Assembly (NCBI GenBank): GCA_022410635.1
Contig: JAJVDF010000382.1
Coordinates: 97,571 to 161,570, forward strand
Length of the DNA stretch: 64,000 nucleotides
Reading direction: 5' to 3'
From: Tretioscincus oriximinensis
Lineage: Eukaryota > Chordata > Lepidosauria > Squamata > Gymnophthalmidae
The notes below the pieces were generated by a model. It was given only the letters and a program-made list of their open reading frames with translations. It was not told the origin of the DNA and did not search any database. Shown here in pieces: positions 1 to 11,870 of this stretch (positions are counted from its first letter, which is position 1; each line of letters starts with the position of its first letter). The position numbers and the translations under genes were made by a program.

Positions 1-59
1 TTTGAATTTGTTTATGTTGTCAGAGAACAGCAATATTAGAGAAGATGATAGCTGATTGA

Positions 60-720
60 AAGCAATGAATTACCTAAATCCATTCCTGAAAGGGTTCAGG
101 GCAAGGGTTTGGCACTGAAACTACCTTGGTTGCACTAATAAAGAACCTTTATTAGGAAAGAGACAGGGGCAATGCAACCCTATTGATTCTCCTTGATTTC
201 TCAGTGACTCTTGATACCATCAGCCATAAAATCCTCTTGGAGCGATTTTGAGCATTGAAGGTACTGTTTTAGGTTTTTCTTGTCCAGTCTCGGTAGGCTT
301 CCACAAAATAACAATGGGAGATTTTTATTCAGTGTCCTCGAAACTTTCCTGAAAAGTTCTTCAGGAGTCAACCTTATTTTCTAGGTTAAAGGTGTTCTTT
401 AACATCTATAGGAAGCCTTTGAGAAAGGTGATTAGGGGTTTTGTGCCATCAATATACTCTCTCTCCCATCTGAATCACATAGACAGCTGAGGTGCTTGAT
501 AATTGCCTGGAGATGTTCTCTCCCTAAAATCACCTTACTGTCCTAAAACCTGCGAATGGGCATCATTTCCTTATTCAGGGTAAAACCACTAGGATTGCAT
601 TGGGTAGAACATGTATAAACAGAGAGAAGGGAAATTAAGTCATGGTTGCAGGAGACAAAATAACGAATCAGAGCCAGGTATACCTGGAAAGATGAATGTC
701 TACTCAGTGGCAAGTGCGTG
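60..720 (+). mobile_element. L2-like LINE reverse-transcriptase fragment, decayed
   Basis: From base 183, reading gives LILLDFSVTLDTISHKILLE, close to the L2/CR1 RT block LDLSAAFDTIDH. Further on, NIYRKPLRKVIRGF (about 405-450) matches the L2 block after it. Stops and indels show it is an old fossil. It sits in a TWF1 intron. Confidence 0.75.
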
Positions 721-951
721 TTATCAATGAAGCATTATCAGACTTGGAAAAAAAATGAGGTAGTTTTGCTAATTTAACCATTTACTATTTTTTGTGGGTC
801 TACAGAAGAGATGGTGTTTCTTAAAGGAGTGAGTCAAAAATTCCATCTGATCACACCTTCCTTTAACTACCAGTTTAGATTTTCAGAGGTAAATTCAAAC
901 TTTCAGAGGTAAATGCAAAAATGGCTGAACACCATTGTTTTGTATTTACAG

Positions 952-1056
952 GATGATATTTCTTTGAACGGGTACCAGAAGTACTTAATAACTCAATCTG
1001 CTCCTGTACCCCTAACTGCAGCAGAGGAAGAGCTTCGACAGATCAAAATTAGTGAG
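952..1056 (+). CDS. TWF1: TWF1 coding exon (linker and start of second ADF-H domain)
   Basis: The exon has 35 codons in phase 0, beginning [12 protein letters not shown] and ending IKISE. The acceptor is tttacag before 952 and the donor is gtacag at 1057. No upstream TWF1 exon was recognised between 1 and 951, so the preceding exon is outside the window. Confidence 0.95.
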
Positions 1057-4000
1057 GTACAGTAGCCTATCTTGGATTGAACTGTAATGGGATATAATTG
1101 GTGCTCAATTGGTTCAATTGTGATTTCAATAATTCAAAAGTGTTTCCTGTGTGAATAGTAATGGTAAGGTGGGGTAGCTGGGGTATATAGTTTGGGAAAG
1201 AATCCTAAGCTATTTTGAATCAGTTAAATTAATTGGAATATATACTCCAATTGTATTTTTTTCACATACTTTTCTGACCTTAGTGTTTAAAACATTTATT
1301 CAGTAAATACTCGTGTGATGACGAAAGTATTTGCTCATACCTACATTCGCTTGTGTGGGTGAGTGTGCAGAAATTTTTGGCAACATAGTGTATTACTCTG
1401 TTCCTAATTAAGATTTTATCTATTATCATGACTTAAAGATTGAATTGTATTTTAGAAAGCTCCACTTGTACAAAAACCCAGATAATTCCAAAGTCTTCAT
1501 AAACTAGTTTTCTTGGGTTCCATGACGGGAATATACTAAATATTGAAGAAACATGAAATTTGATGGATGGATAGATGAATAGATGAGTCAGTTCTTGAAG
1601 GTTTGGGAAGGCTGATATTAAAGAAATTTATATTTAAAATTGATCTGCACAAAGAGAACCTCACCAATTGCTTATATGCCAATGAAGCATAGTTCAATAA
1701 ATTTCAGTATTTGTAAGAAAGGATTTATTTCTCTGCAGCTGTTTAAATAACTCTCGTAGTGCTTTTTGCTCAATTATACTAAAGTGGCCATGATGGACTG
1801 CTATATGGGAATTACTGTGATACTTTGTATGACTTTTAGCACAAATTGATGGTAGGAATGTGGATCATCCACTTAGAAGGTAGACCATACAAATAACAAT
1901 AGGGATTGGGAGGTTGGGAGAAGATATTAGATCTTGTAACACAAAGGAAAATGATTTCACATGATTTCAGATGTTAAAAGCAGCATCATAATTGTACTTA
2001 CAGCTTGACAGAAAGCATAGTCCTTTATATGGTGTTGCAAAAGCAAATCATGTAGCCAAAGTTTTTATCTTAGAATATCATGTATATAATTTTTTGGTTA
2101 ATTCTTAAAAGTGCAATTCCTTTTCCATCCTAAAATAAATTATCTTTAAAAATATGCAGTTGCCCAGCTAATTATATTAATTAATACAGCCTATCCACTT
2201 TTTATTATACATACTAGTGGATTCAGCCCGTTCCTGTTGGCATGCCTCTTCTGCTCCAGGTTGCAGACATTCAGTGGGACTTGCTTTCTTTAAATACATA
2301 TTAATTAAATTTGAATAAAATAAATTACATTTAAACAAATTATGGTAAGCGAAATAATGTCATGGATAAAGAAAGAAAACAAGAGTTGGTTTTTTTTTTG
2401 TCATTATGATTCTCCATGTCCTTATATCTGTGTTTTTATATACAGTATTACCACTTCCAATGAAGAGCAAAGCTGTTGTTCAAATAATTTTTATTGTTTT
2501 TAGGTGCAAACTGAGGTCAGTGTTGATACCAAACATCAGACTCTACAGGGGGTAGCATTCCCCATAGCAAAGGAAGCCCTCCTGGCACTGGAAAAACTGA
2601 CAAACAAACAACTTAACTATGTACAGTTAGTAAGTACTATGTATTTTTCTTTTGCAATTTAATATAAAGATTTTTCAGTGAACAAAGTTACCATAGTCAG
2701 AGAAATAGCCGCTAGTCTAGCAGAAAGTCCAGCAAAGGAGCTAGCAGCACTTTGAGACTAACTTGAGAAACGTGGGTGGCATAAGCTTTCGTAGACACGC
2801 CTACTTCTTCAGATGCCATAAAGTTACCATAATTACATCTGGAAAGAGAAATAAGATTCCTATTCCACCTAGAATTTATGAGGGAACGCAAGAGAAGTCC
2901 TTCTGAATCAAGTCATAGCCTATCTTCTTGCATCTTCAATAATGGCCCACCTATGACTTCCAGGTATTCTCAAACAGAAGACTATGGCAAAACTGTCACT
3001 CTCGACTTCCTGCAAAAAATAAGATAAAAATGTGGGAGTTTTGTTGTATGTTATTTTGATTGTATATGTTCTTTTTTGAGGCCCTTTAGAGAAAGGGATA
3101 TTATAAATAAACATTTACTTTATTAACCTAGGCATCTATTCCAGCAGACATTGATATGAACTTGTCTAGTTCTTTTTCCAAACTATTCACACTGATTCCA
3201 GCCACTGCCTCTTGTAGTAGAAAATTCCATAGAAAGATGCCTATCTCAATGAACAAATATTTCTCTTTGTCCCCTAGTTGGAATGCACCCATAGAATGTT
3301 CCCTGGTTCTAATGTCAAATAGAGAGAGAAAACAATTCTCCATCCACCTCTTCCATACAATGGATGATTTTATGTACTTCAATTCCGGTTAGTTTTTAAA
3401 TGCCATCTTTCAAAGCTGAAGATGTTTAGACATTGCAAATTAATTTTGTAAATCAAATCTATAGGATAAGGACCTCCCATACATATGTTAGTGCAGACTA
3501 CAGTATGTCCTTGGTGTGACTGTCATAGAGTGCACTAGCACACATACTGCAAGACTTTAGTCCAGGACATAATCTGGAATAGAACATTGCAGAAAGTGCT
3601 TTTGATTCATGCTTCACGTTTGGTACTTATAGAGAAATTTTAAAACCCATTTTCATACAAAAGTTTTACTCTCTCATCGTCTTCAGTATTTGATTTGTAC
3701 CCAATGTACTGCCCTGAATGCCAATCACCACTATCTATTTTTACAGCAAATTGACATGAAGAATGAAACCATTGATCTGGCTAACACAATTCCAACTGAG
3801 GTAAAGGATTTGCCAAAAAGAATTCCAAAGGATTCTGCACGATACCATTTTTTTCTCTACAAACATTCTCACGAAGGAGACTACTTGGAATCAATCAGTA
3901 AGACTTTCTGTGTATAAAGAAATAACTAAATAGGGATAATTTGAAGTTACGTGAGCCATTGAGAATGAATAAAAGTTTTTCCTTACAACGTCCATTTTTA

Positions 4001-6904
4001 TCTTAGCAGCTTTCCTGTTTTGTTAAAGATTCTTAGGCTTAGGACTCTGTCATTTTGAGGGCATACCCCACATCATGTTCTTTCTCCTTGGCAATCTATG
4101 GTGTGCTCAGATATTTGTCAGAAATCCTTTTGAGCCCTGAAGCACCAACTGATGACCTTCATTTTCTAGTCTTAAGGAAACTGTATTATACAAAATCATT
4201 GTTGATTTATTTAAGTCATACCTTGGAGAAATTAAATATGAAAAACTACACTACGATAGACTCAAAGACTTGAGACTGAAACTGCTGCATAAGTGGTATA
4301 GAGTACCCACTAGACTTACCTTATATTGTCCAAGGAATGTCATCCAAATGCTGGCACTGCCATAAGATACTAGGATCATACTGGTGCATGTGGTGAGAAT
4401 GTTGGTTGATTAAAAACATTTTGGATTTGACCAGTCAATATTCTTATTGACTCTGGTAGGACTTGGAATGGAGAGGAGCATGTTTTGCTCTGTTTGGAAA
4501 GAACAAATATCCATAGGGAAAAACATTATTTGATTGAACAGCTTTTTATTAGCTGTGACTTCGGTTATGACGTATAAATGGAAAGAAATAACGGAATGGT
4601 CGATATTTGGCATAGATATATAATTGAACAATATAAATTTGACCTTTTGGGAGAAAAAAGAGAATTATGGTTAGGTAAACATCGAAGAGAGGAATGGGAA
4701 ACAACAAAGCAACGTTGGAAACTGTTATTGAAGATGGATAAAGATGTTACTTAAGGACCAGTTATATGAGAAGATTAATATGCTGAGTAAACTGTTTACT
4801 TAAAACTTACAATAGCACAAGTCGGGAAAGGGGGGAGGAGGGAGGGGGTTGGGGGTGAGTTAATGGATTATTGTTGATTGTTCACTCATTCTTTCATTGA
4901 GTATACTATTTGTGTGAAAAACAATAAAAATATTGAAACAAAAAATTGAATATAAGATCTTCTATATATAAGGTTGTACATAAAAAGTGACTGGTCTTTT
5001 TAATACTGTAAACAAATTGAGTAACTTTTCCTGCGTTCCTACAGTTTTCATCTACTCTATGCCTGGTTATATGTGCAGTATACGAGAACGGATGTTATAT
5101 TCTAGCTGCAAAAGCCCTCTACTAGAAATTGCTGAGAGACAGCTGTGGATGCAAATAGCTAAGAAGGTAAGAAGAAGCTAAAAAGAAGCTGATTTGATCT
5201 TTCCTTGTTCTTGCACTGTCTGCTGTAAAATTTGCCTCTCTTTCCAATAACTTCACTGTGACCAGCTCCTGGTTGTCTGAATGGGCATCTCTAAGGAGCT
5301 TTATTGGTAGAAATTCAGAAGGGAAAGCTGAGGTTTCTGCTGTAAATAGAGGCAACTAAATTCTGTAGGATATAGGAAGCAATAAAGTCACTGGCTTTGT
5401 CTCCTAAATCTTGAGTGATCAAGGAGTTTCAGAAAAATTAAGCAAAAATGTGTCATGTTACTGAGAATTTCCTGATATTTTAGATGAAAGTTTGGAGATT
5501 TGTTTTATTTATTCATTTGTACTTAAATCCCGCCCTATACCTGAAGGTCTCAGAGCGGCCAACCAAAGGGTGGCACAAATAGCTTTTGTTGCTTTCTCCA
5601 CAATAGACACCCTGTGAAGTAGGTGGAGCTGAGAGAGTTCTAAAGAACTGTGACTGGTCCAAGTTCACCCAGCTGGCTTTCATGGAGGAGTGGGGAATCG
5701 AACCAGGAGACTACAAGATAAGAGTCCAACACTCTTAACCACTACACCAAACTGAATCAGATACTCCACCTGTCGATGATGTAGCTCTTCCATCACTAAG
5801 CTCTGCTTCTGCTTAGCTTCTTAAGGCCTTTCTGCACTAGATCTTATCTTGGGATATATTTCAGCATGTTTGAACACGGTGCACCCATGGTGACAGCAGG
5901 TTAGGCCAGGGGCTCTGTAAGCAATGCAACCAGTTTGGACCAGTGAGGATGTTTATAATTGATTAACTAGCTTTTCTACCAGTTAATAGCCCTATTGCAA
6001 GGATGGGCTTTATTACTGGCAGGTCTCTAAGCCAACTTCCTATAACAGCAAAAATGATTCCTGTGGGTGGGACTGAGATTGGTTGGGAAAATATTCTCCT
6101 GCTCATGGCAAGCTGTGGTGCAGGCTGGGAGCTGTAATCTGCAGGACAGGGTCCTTCATAGGCTGGGCAGACACTACCTGCTGCTTGGATTACACTTCCC
6201 AACAAGCCCCGTTTTCCACACAAGAAGACAGAGTTAGATGTTTATGGACACCAAGGTTATAAATAGGTACTAGGATGGATCTTTTGAAACTGCCTCTGGG
6301 ATGGAGCAACAGGTAGTACTTGTGAAATACCATTTGCAGGGAGTCAAGCATAAGTGGAGATTTTGCCTTCTTTTGTTTGGACTGCCCAGGTGCAATTGGT
6401 GGGTTTCTGTGTGTGACAGAATGTTGGACTCCTCTTATGTTCTAAGACCTCTGTTTTACTTTATTCACATTTGGACATGCTAACTGCTAACTCCGTGAAG
6501 TTGCTAGGCATCCATGTCTTTGTCATGAAAAAAGGGTGTAGAAAAGCAGGTAGAAATATAACTGATACCCATAGAGCTGGGGAAAAAAATTGCTGCCGGA
6601 AGATAAAAACTGGAAGTTGGTCATTCATTAGATTCTTTATTGTTGTAATCGTCCTTGGAACTTCTGGTGAAGTTCAATATATATTTTGAAATAAATATAT
6701 ATTTTTTTAAATTTCCCACTCAAAACCATTTAGATTGAAATAGATGACGGAGAAGAATTAACCGCCGAGTTTCTTTATGAAGAAGTTCATCCCAAACAAC
6801 ATGCCCATAAACAGAGTTTTGCAAAACCAAAGGGCCCTGCAGGAAAAAGAGGGATCAGGAGGTTGATCAGGGGTCCAGCAGAAACAGAAACACCCACTGA
6901 CTAA
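952..6904 (+). CDS. TWF1: TWF1 (twinfilin-1), C-terminal five coding exons; gene enters from left edge
   Basis: Twinfilin-1 is a cytoplasmic protein with two ADF-homology domains. It binds ADP-actin monomers and capping protein and promotes barbed-end turnover. Coding exons seen are 952-1056, 2504-2629, 3747-3897, 5045-5166 and 6734-6904. They splice in phase through GT-AG introns to 224 residues plus stop, against about 350 residues in the vertebrate family, so roughly the first 125 residues lie to the left. The segment holds the linker ([14 protein letters not shown]), the second ADF-H domain ([20 protein letters not shown], then SMPGY and [13 protein letters not shown]) and the basic tail ([17 protein letters not shown]), which in the family binds capping protein and phosphoinositides. 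No frame break is visible. The gene converges on IRAK4. The identification rests on near-identity with remembered vertebrate TWF1 and on the neighbouring genes. Confidence 0.97.
1057..2503 (+). other. TWF1: TWF1 intron, no recognisable gene
   Basis: This is an AT-rich intron between exons ending 1056 and starting 2504. A short GATG-type simple repeat is seen at about 1561-1590. No named repeat was identified in the rest. Confidence 0.8.
2504..2629 (+). CDS. TWF1: TWF1 coding exon (second ADF-H domain)
   Basis: The exon has 42 codons, [16 protein letters not shown] through NYVQL, in phase 0 at both ends. The acceptor is tttttag and the donor is gtaagt. Confidence 0.96.
2696..2819 (-). mobile_element. 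Retroposed short repeat (family F), single unit with 12-bp target-site duplication
   Basis: A 124-bp insertion is flanked by aaagttaccata at 2684-2695 and again at 2820-2831. Read on the minus strand it contains tacgaaagcttatgcc, gttagtctcaaagtgctgct and ends in ctatttctctga. The same unit occurs as foldbacks at 32638-32838 and 41248-41445 and as a fragment at 51559-51660. The family name is not known to me; a Penelope-type or SINE origin is possible. Confidence 0.85.
2895..3020 (-). mobile_element. CR1-like LINE 3' fragment
   Basis: The fragment resembles the minus-strand copy at 52860-53030: tgaatcaagtcatagcc, then catcttc, ggcccacctatgacttcc and gacttcctgc. These blocks recur in the CR1-like 3' ends listed elsewhere in this window. 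It is strongly decayed. Confidence 0.5.
3060..3395 (-). mobile_element. CR1/L3-like LINE 3' end, minus strand
   Basis: The minus strand reads through blocks typical of CR1/L3 3' ends: an aggggacaaagagaaatatt block, tatggaattttctacta, aagaggcagtggctgga, and agacaagttcatatcaatg, ending with aatagatgcctaggttaataaa. It is unrelated to the host coding exons nearby (TWF1 intron). Confidence 0.6.
3747..3897 (+). CDS. TWF1: TWF1 coding exon (core of second ADF-H domain)
   Basis: The exon is 151 nt, starting QIDMKNE and containing the invariant run [20 protein letters not shown]. It ends one base into an Ile codon completed by the next exon. The acceptor is tttacag and the donor is gtaaga. Confidence 0.96.
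4050..4945 (+). mobile_element. L1-clade LINE 3' end (ORF2 tail plus 3' UTR)
   Basis: The stretch around 4285-4310 reads [11 protein letters not shown], followed by a decayed zinc-knuckle (CWHCHK, then CMW). This matches the L1 ORF2 C-terminal block KWY..P..L..CW.C. A G-rich 3' UTR stretch follows (ggggggaggagggagggggt at about 4828-4850), then caataaaaatattgaaac near 4925. It is 5'-truncated and full of stops. Confidence 0.75.
5045..5166 (+). CDS. TWF1: TWF1 coding exon (actin-binding helix region)
   Basis: The exon is 122 nt, encoding [20 protein letters not shown] through QIAKK. The long helix of ADF-H domains with its Arg/Lys actin contacts falls here. The acceptor is ctacag and the donor is gtaaga. 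Confidence 0.95.
5495..5755 (-). mobile_element. tRNA-derived SINE of the Sauria type, minus strand
   Basis: The right end on the minus strand is tRNA-like, with an A-box-like tgtagtggttaagagt region and a B-box-like ggttcgattcccc. Next comes the body (ccagctgggtgaacttgg, cacagttct, acagggtgtc), and the left end has LINE-like tail sequence (cccgccctatacctgaagg). A second copy is at 22330-22530 and a third at 29805-30290. Confidence 0.7.
5955..6225 (+). repeat. Dispersed repeat family R2, plus copy
   Basis: This copy shares gactgagattggtt, caggctgggagctgtaatctg, acagggtcc and ctgctgcttgga, in the same order, with the reverse complement of 25560-25795. The shared order shows a dispersed repeat. 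The class is unknown to me. Confidence 0.65.
6225..6450 (+). mobile_element. CR1-like LINE 3' end
   Basis: It carries the block series common to all copies of this family in the window: atggacaccaaggttataaa, actaggatgga, ctgggatggagcaacagg, accatttgcaggg, tgtgacagaatgttggact and a tcttatgttct tail. The tail resembles the 8-bp tail repeat typical of CR1 elements. Confidence 0.7.
6734..6904 (+). CDS. TWF1: TWF1 last coding exon with stop codon
   Basis: The exon has 56 codons plus TAA at 6902-6904. It encodes [20 protein letters not shown], then the basic tail [17 protein letters not shown], ending ETPTD. The tail is the family's capping-protein and phosphoinositide binding segment. The acceptor is catttag. 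Confidence 0.96.
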   Translation: MEIDDGEELTAEFLYEEVHPKQHAHKQSFAKPKGPAGKRGIRRLIRGPAETETPTD

Positions 6905-8715
6905 ACAGATGCTGCTACGGTTTATCGGGAACAGAAATCGCTCACCTTAGCCTTCAGTAAGAAACGGAAACCATTCCAGATCAATCTCTTCTGGAAACAA
7001 AAAGAAGTGACTTTCCATCTTCTGATTTTCTGCTGCATTTATCTGGCTATGCCACTTTATATTTTATGAAATCCACAGCCTGTGGTTGTTACTTTACTAG
7101 TTCAAAACTAGTTTCACTACTAGAACTACATGGCTGCATATTAATTAATTCCACTATTTTGTTATGGACGCTAATTATTCCAAATTACCTACAGCTGCTT
7201 TTCAATAGAAAAAATGAATCATTCACTTGAAACCTTGGACAAACTCGTAATTTATTTGTTAGAAGATTCTTTGTTGAATTGTATTGTTAAACAATAATTC
7301 TTTATCTTCTCATGGCATTTCTCCTACCCCATAATTATTTTCCTGTCTTCAAACGAGGAAATATCTCATGTGTAGTTATCATACCATTGAAACATAAGTT
7401 TGTTCCAATGAAATCAGTGATGCTTTGTCTAAAATAAACATTTAAATAAGGGTCTTTGGCAATCAAGTCTATCTGATTCTCAACCTTTTTTCATTTATGT
7501 ACCCCTTGCAATCCATTTTCATAAAATGTATCTTTCATAGTAGCAAAACGTTCACAATGAATATACTTTTTATTTCAAATATTTTGCCATTATTCATTGT
7601 TTTTTTTTCATATCCCCTTAAATGTTCTGATCCGTATCACTTGTGAATACACGTACCTCAGGTTGAGAATGTTTTACAGCACTAATAGTACATCCCCTTG
7701 CTTTCATTCTGACATTGCTTCCTGTGTAGTCTTACTTATTTGCCTATACTTGGATATTTCAGAATAAAATACTGTCTGGAATTCTTAATTTGGAATATCT
7801 AGAATAAATAAGGGAAGTCTCAATGCAGCTACAATTAGAAGTATTTAATAAAAATGCTGCTCATTACAATTTTTTTGTAAGCTAACAAAACTTGGCATAT
7901 ATTATACTGTAATAGTGAAAGCTACTGCAATGGGATTATCTCTCATAACTTGATATGGCCAAGAGGATGTAGTTAAGTTTGTTTTTGTGTTTGTTAGCTA
8001 AGTAAAGATGATGTTGGGAAGGGAGCAATGTTGAAACTGTAAAAACTCAGTCTGAAACTAAATTGTACATCTATTTAGGCAGAGGCAAGTTTTTCTCTTA
8101 AGAACTCCAGTTAGTTTGGTGCAATTAATGGCTTAAGCAGGAATAATTTATTTTTGTTGAATAAAAGCTGCAATTAATGTAAATGATAAACATTTAGTTT
8201 TCCCAGAAGAAGCAGTTTAAGATAAAATGCCTATTGTTTTTTAAACACTAATATATTTTAGAAATATTAATATTTTTTAGTTTCCTCTTTTTTCATTTAA
8301 TTGCTTATTTAACTTTATTAAATTTCACAATACTAAACTAATAGTGATTTTTTTTTACTAATGGAGTTTATTTCCAATGTGAATTGGTGACAATCCAATA
8401 AATCCTAATACCTTGTTGGTTCCTTTTGAAAAAGCTGTACTTAACTGCAAAATCTTTTTATAAAGTTTTCTTGAACAGCTAGGCTTTTGGCTTCAACTTT
8501 CAAAGTACACCCTGATTTCTAACTTTAGCTGAGCTTTTTTAAAAATGCCTTTCTTTCCAAGTTTCTATTTTTGTATGCACCTTTTCCAGTACTTTTATAA
8601 GTGTAGTTTCTCAATGTATATATCATCTTTCAATGTGGTTTACAACTGTAGCCCACTCCCAACAAAACTACTGCAAAGCCCCATGAAACAGAAATAAAAA
8701 GGCTGTTTGGAGGAC
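6905..8715 (+). other. TWF1: TWF1 3' UTR (probable) with several polyadenylation signals
   Basis: AT-rich sequence follows the stop. AATAAA occurs at 7433, 7763, 8160 and 8693 (and again at 9397). Mammalian TWF1 has a 3' UTR of about 2 kb, so the 8693 signal is a reasonable main end; this is inference. A small hAT-like element is embedded at about 7470-7675. Confidence 0.5.
7470..7675. mobile_element. hAT-like MITE inside TWF1 3' UTR
   Basis: The ends are inverted: ctgattctcaacctttt on the left and aggttgagaatg on the right. This resembles the TTCTCAACC termini of vertebrate hAT MITEs. The interior includes gtaccccttgca and tatcccctt blocks. Exact ends and duplication are not resolved. Confidence 0.55.
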
Positions 8716-10689
8716 TTTATCTCTATTACATATTGATTAATGTCTTTAAGTTTTCAAGAAATTTAATAGATTGAAACTTCCACCAATGTTTTACCAGCAT
8801 CAGTCAAACTCTCTCAATATTGTTTGAATAACAGGCTGAATTCCAAACCATTGTAAACCTGTCTAGCAATAAGAATGCGTTATAACCAAGCCTTGACTTA
8901 CTAGCAATAAGTAATATGCATTCTAATAAACCCAGCTTATGTTATACCCAACTTCCTCAAAGGATATTTCTGAATGCTGAACAGGTATTTGTGTATACTA
9001 ATGACAGGTGGCCCGTTTTAGTGAGCAGTAGCATCATTGTTTTGCCTTTTATCTGCTGCTGTAATTGAAGTTAAAAGATTGCATTCAAGAGCATGGGAAT
9101 ACTCACCTCTTATGCCACTGCTTCCAAAATTATATTTTGCACGGTTGCATCCATTTGTTCTACAACATTGAACTACCATAGAGAACTTTTAAAGCCTACA
9201 GTATGGTAAAGGGGGGGGGGAGGTGAAACTGTGCCTTTTGCATGTTTTCTCATTTCAGTTGACCATTTTGAAATTAACCTGTCATGTTTAAAAACAAATT
9301 GGAAGCACTTGTCTCTATTCATGTATAAAGAACTATGGAGTGTACAAAAGTGACGTTTATGAATGACCGTAATGAAGAATGATGCTGTTTTCTCAAAATA
9401 AATGAACACTGGTACTCCAAAAGGTTTCATACATGAAGTAATAATAAAAAAAAAACTTTAAAACACAGCTTACTTGTATTAGAATTGTTTTAAATATGGT
9501 TACTGCTTTAAATATGACTGTACTTAATCATATTTAAAATGATTAAGTAATCATTGCTATGAGAGTGATGGAGTCAATTCATAAAGCTAGATGATTGCTT
9601 GAAGGTCGGAATCCATCCCTTTTTTCTGTGACTGAGCTTTCTCCTACAGCATGCGCCAATGTGTGTATGCAAGACCAAAACTGGAAGCATTTTCATTTGG
9701 AAGGAAAAGCAAAAATGACGGTATCTGTTCATAGCCAAGTATAAAAAGCTGCTAACAAGACTACAGATGAGCTGCCCAGTTACTTCCTTTAATAATCACA
9801 GAATGAAACTGGATGGAAATTTGTTTTCAAAACCATTAAGGAATGTTTAAAAAATGTCATTTTCTTGGAATTCATATATTTTAAAATGTGTATTTCTCCC
9901 ATTTTGGCATGCTACTAGATTTTCCTCCTTCAATGCATGCAAATGGGTGCCAACATAATTCTGTAAAATTCACACATTATCCAAATGTTTATATTCATGC
10001 ATTCATGTTATATACAGAGAATGTATGCACAAAACTGTGTAACTTAAAGCCATCTGTTAATTCAAAAAATACTGTATAAATAGGTCTAAATGAAAATTTG
10101 CTGAATTACATGCCAAGAGACCAAGGATCATCTCCTCCTTGGCAGTGGAAACTCAGTAGGTATCTTGGTCCAGTCATTAAACCACATGATTCTTGAGGAT
10201 AAAACTAAAGGGAGAAGAAATGTGCTGCTTTGAACCCTTCAAAAGATTATCATTTAAAAAAAATAACCCAGAACAGAGAAATGCACCTCTAATGGATATG
10301 CACTTTCACAGGTGCAGTTTATAACCCTTTATAATCTGCTAAAGTTTCCTTTGTCCATATCCATTAAAGCTGTGGTTCTNCCTTTTTTTAATGGCAACCT
10401 TACGTTGGAGGAATGCAAAAAATAACGACTAGAAATCATTCTGGAGACTTGGTACTGAATCTGTTGTGATAACTTGCCTTAGTCTGAAGTACGATGAACA
10501 AACTTTGTTCTTCCATTCGGTTTTATGCACAATCTCTTCCTTTATAAAGAAGTACGAAGCCAACAAGATCTCAAAATATTTAACATATACAATGAGTAGT
10601 TTTAAAATAGGTCAAACTTATGCTTATCCAGTTCATAACATAAATGATCTGCAATTTCATTATTGCACTAAACTGGATAAGTTTACAAC

Positions 10690-10955
10690 AGGATTAGACA
10701 AGTTAATGGACATCAAGGGTATAAATAGCTGCTAGGATGAATCTCTTGATACTGCCTCCAGGATGGAGCAACAGGACTGGCAGGATTCATAAAAATTCCA
10801 TTTGCAAAGGAAGATGAGACCAAATGGAGTTTTTGCCTTCTTCTGTTTCAGACTGACCAATATGAAACAGAACTGGTGGGTACTGTGGACAGATTGCTGG
10901 ATTAGATGGGCTCTGGCCCGATTCAACATGGCTCCTTTTATGTTCTTATAGACAA
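10690..10955 (+). mobile_element. CR1-like LINE 3' end
   Basis: The copy has the family blocks agttaatggacatcaagg, gtataaatagctgctagg, caggatggagcaacaggac, tccatttgcaaagg, gactgaccaatatgaa, gattagatgggctctggcc and cttttatgttctta. Confidence 0.75.
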
Positions 10956-11449
10956 AACTTTGACCTTATCTGATCATTTTTCATTACTAATACTATGAGG
11001 TTCAGATTCCAACGGAAAGAAACAGATACAAACATGCATAATAATCAATTCTACGGACAATGTTATATGTGTCACTACCATTTCCTACCAAAAACATAGT
11101 AATTTGAAGAATTATGAAAAATATAATTCTGCTGAAATTTAAAACACCTGCTAAAGTATTACAGATATTTGTTAGTCACAAAACCAACCTTGTATTTGCT
11201 AAAAAAAAAAGATCTATGGTATGTTCCAAGTTTACAATCTAAGGAATATCTCACTGCTTTCATATTACAGTGCATTTACACACATTGAAAGACTTATGCA
11301 GTATTATTTGAGCATACTAGAAGCATGCTTCCTTTCCACATGACATATCAATAATAAATGAATGCATTTATTCCTACTATAGCTCATTAATTATCTTGCA
11401 GAAAAAAAATCTTGCTAATAAGACTATTGAAGAGGGCCAAAACTTTGGC

Positions 11450-11545
11450 CCGTGGGTTCTTCCTGTTCTACTTCCTCTTCTTGTTCTCTTATTTTTCTTC
11501 CTCCCTTTTTCCTTTCTCCTGTTTCTAACTTCCTTCTCCTTCCCA
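11450..11545. repeat. Polypyrimidine tract
   Basis: Nearly uninterrupted C/T sequence (runs of cttcct, ctccctttttcctttctcc). On the minus strand it is a purine tract that could form triplex DNA. It lies between the convergent genes. Confidence 0.7.
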
Positions 11546-11664
11546 CCCTCTCTTCCTCCTGGATGACCACGCAAGCAATAAAGATTCCAGTGCTCTCAGT
11601 CTCCATTGCAGCTCAGGACTAAGTGAAAGTCATACGGACCCAGGGGACCCTTTGTCCTCAATGG

Positions 11665-11870
11665 GACCACAGGTGAGAGGAGGGAGGGAAGGTGGATGGG
11701 GGGGGGGGCAGTGAGAGAGGAAAGTTTGGTGCATGGGTGTTTGGGAAGGGCGGTGACGGTGAGCAGGAAGGAGGGAGGGTAGATGGATGCTTGGGTGTAT
11801 GGGCAGCGAGTGGGAAGAAGTATGGTGGTGAGTGGGAGGGAGGGAGGATGGATAGATGGGTGCTTATTAA
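11665..11870. repeat. G-rich degenerate minisatellite
   Basis: The plus strand is G-rich with repeated gggagggagg, gatgggtg and ggtggatgg units and one run of about 11 Gs near 11700-11708. Spacing of GGG tracts suits G-quadruplex formation. Open frames through it are compositional. Confidence 0.65.
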
